Of a stretch of 5,928 nt of DNA, positions 5,523-5,928 are shown in pieces. Where the stretch lies: positions 1-5,928 of the forward strand of contig JACMJI010000389.1 of the NCBI GenBank assembly GCA_014380705.1. The letters are read 5' to 3'. The notes beneath the pieces were generated by a model. The model did no database searches. It saw nothing but the letters and a program-made list of their open reading frames with translations, and had not been told where the DNA came from. The translations under genes and the position numbers were made by a program. Source of the DNA: Gorillibacterium sp. Its GTDB lineage: Bacteria > Bacillota > Bacilli > Paenibacillales > NBRC-103111. Numbering within the stretch: the stretch's first letter is position 1; each line of letters opens with the position of its first letter.

Positions 5523-5717
5523 TTAATCAACTTTTTCCGATTTCGCACCGGGTGCACGACCTGGCTTAATATGAATGGGCTTTTACGTTTTGCGGGTCTC
5601 GTGCAGCTTAACGGCACCCGCTTGATGGGTTCTCAGATCCTCTACTCCTTGAATGCTTCCAGAATCAGTTACAGGTGCTACAGTAAATACCCTCTTAAAT
5701 ACTGTAAAATAGACCAT
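5523..5717 (-). pseudogene. Possible decayed small gene with internal stop
   Basis: Read from an ATG at 5717, the minus strand is open for 44 residues (MVYFTVFKRV..., ending ...KLHETRKT) to a TAA at 5585-5583. The same frame then continues 19 more residues (KPIHIKPGRAPGAKSEKVD) to a second TAA at 5525-5523. A strong leftward terminator follows 16 bases later. A basic, ordered-looking C-terminus plus a terminator at the right distance suggests the end of a real gene, damaged by one stop mutation and perhaps shortened at its start. No ribosome binding site stands before the ATG; an AAGGAG lies inside the frame before a CTG. I do not recognise the family. Chance open frame is a real alternative. 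Confidence 0.3.
5679..5706. promoter_or_regulatory. TACAGTA/TACTGTA inverted repeat upstream of the 5717 promoter
   Basis: TACAGTA (5679-5685) and TACTGTA (5700-5706) form an exact 7-bp inverted repeat with a 14-base spacer. It ends ten bases before the -35 box of the rightward promoter. Placement and symmetry suit a regulator binding site, but no known operator was recognised. Confidence 0.3.
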
Positions 5718-5745
5718 AGACACTAATGATAAATCATCATATTAT
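5717..5745 (+). promoter_or_regulatory. Sigma-A promoter for the gene at 5788
   Basis: TAGACA (5717-5722) and TATTAT (5740-5745) are separated by 17 bases; each matches 5 of 6 consensus positions. Transcription would start near 5752, about 36 bases before the ATG at 5788. A small ATGAT-AA-ATCAT palindrome (5727-5738) sits in the spacer. Confidence 0.6.
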
Positions 5746-5770
5746 CTAAAAGAATGATCAATTTTCTATG

Positions 5771-5778
5771 AAAGGTGG
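5771..5778 (+). promoter_or_regulatory. Ribosome binding site of the 5788 reading frame
   Basis: AAAGGTGG lies nine bases before the ATG at 5788. Together with the promoter it shows that translation is meant to begin here, even though the frame soon stops. Confidence 0.65.
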
Positions 5779-5787
5779 GTAGATTTG

Positions 5788-5871
5788 ATGAAAAAGCTTA
5801 TTGATGGAGTGTTTAACGAGCATATCGCAAAGTCAGTTACAGAGTACCAATGCAGGAAATATGACATATGA
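5788..5871 (+). CDS. Short reading frame, 27 residues, possibly frameshifted gene start
   Basis: A well-placed promoter and ribosome binding site lead into MKKLIDGVFNEHIAKSV..., which ends at a TGA after 27 codons. I recognise no family. The peptide looks like the normal N-terminus of a soluble protein, not a typical leader peptide. The neighbouring frame (open to the window edge) continues with protein-like sequence, so a one-base indel near 5848 may have broken a longer gene. A genuine small peptide remains possible. Confidence 0.4.
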   Translation: MKKLIDGVFNEHIAKSVTEYQCRKYDI

Positions 5872-5928
5872 ACAGTGCCTACCTATAGAAAGATTGATAA
5901 ATAAACTTCCTGAAATATGTGGCCCAGA
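5804..5928 (+). CDS. Overlapping open frame running off the right edge (partial)
   Basis: From an ATG at 5804 this frame stays open for 41 codons to the end of the window, overlapping the 27-residue frame in the +1 register. The later part (NMTYEQCLPIERLINKLPEI) is more protein-like than the Ser/Gln-rich beginning. The ATG at 5804 has no ribosome binding site of its own. The best reading is that only the part after about 5845 was once coding, joined to the 5788 start. No family was recognised. Confidence 0.25.
   Translation, partial: MECLTSISQSQLQSTNAGNMTYEQCLPIERLINKLPEICGP

Larger units (their letters stand above)
5387..5787. other. Intergenic region with terminator, decayed frame and divergent signals
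   Basis: This 401-bp gap carries the permease ribosome binding site, a leftward terminator (5471-5507), a broken minus-strand reading frame (5523-5717), a 7-bp inverted repeat (5679-5706), and a rightward promoter with ribosome binding site (5717-5778). No clear promoter for the permease was recognised between 5407 and 5470. Confidence 0.5.

Noticed and set aside
5390..5720. T-box riboswitch in the permease leader
   Set aside because: A terminator is present and related permeases can be T-box controlled, but the conserved GGTGG-ACCGCG antiterminator bulge sequence is absent.

Overview
The window looks like an ordinary chromosomal stretch of a low-to-mid GC Firmicute, most likely Paenibacillus or a close relative in the Bacillales. 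Strong AGGAGG/AGAGGTGA-type ribosome binding sites stand before nearly every gene. The left edge holds the N-terminus of an LplB-type sugar ABC permease, a family abundant in Paenibacillus. There is also a secreted S-layer-homology protein with a PrcB-like C-terminus. The genus assignment is inference from gene content, not a database match.

Layout from left to right. (1) 1-205, minus: truncated start of the LplB-like permease. (2) 206-665: a long gap with a probable promoter for the permease, an 18-bp direct repeat, a 164-bp nested inverted-repeat element with 17-bp ends (MITE-like), and an intrinsic terminator. (3) 666-1022, minus: small LpdD-like domain protein with its own sigma-A promoter. 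(4) 1023-1205: divergent promoter region, which carries an ECF-sigma-type promoter facing right. (5) 1206-2174, plus: secreted SLH plus PrcB-C protein, followed by a hairpin. (6) 2503-2907 and 2987-3133, plus: a two-CBS-domain protein and a 48-residue, very acidic protein, closed by a strong terminator. (7) 3309-3935, plus: LysE-family exporter, convergent at a 5-bp gap with (8) 3941-5386, minus: an APC-family amino acid permease with an unusual Asn-rich N-terminal tail. (9) 5387-5787: a terminator, a decayed minus-strand reading frame and a good sigma-A promoter facing right. (10) 5788-5928: the start of a small or frameshifted gene cut by the window edge.

Most genes appear to be single transcription units and do not form one pathway. 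The only functional pairing the layout suggests is amino acid export (LysE) tail-to-tail with amino acid uptake (APC permease). The CBS protein and the acidic mini-protein may share a transcript. I see no convincing new multi-gene system. The least explained items are the nested inverted-repeat element, the ECF-type promoter on the SLH/PrcB gene, and the broken reading frames around 5523-5928.
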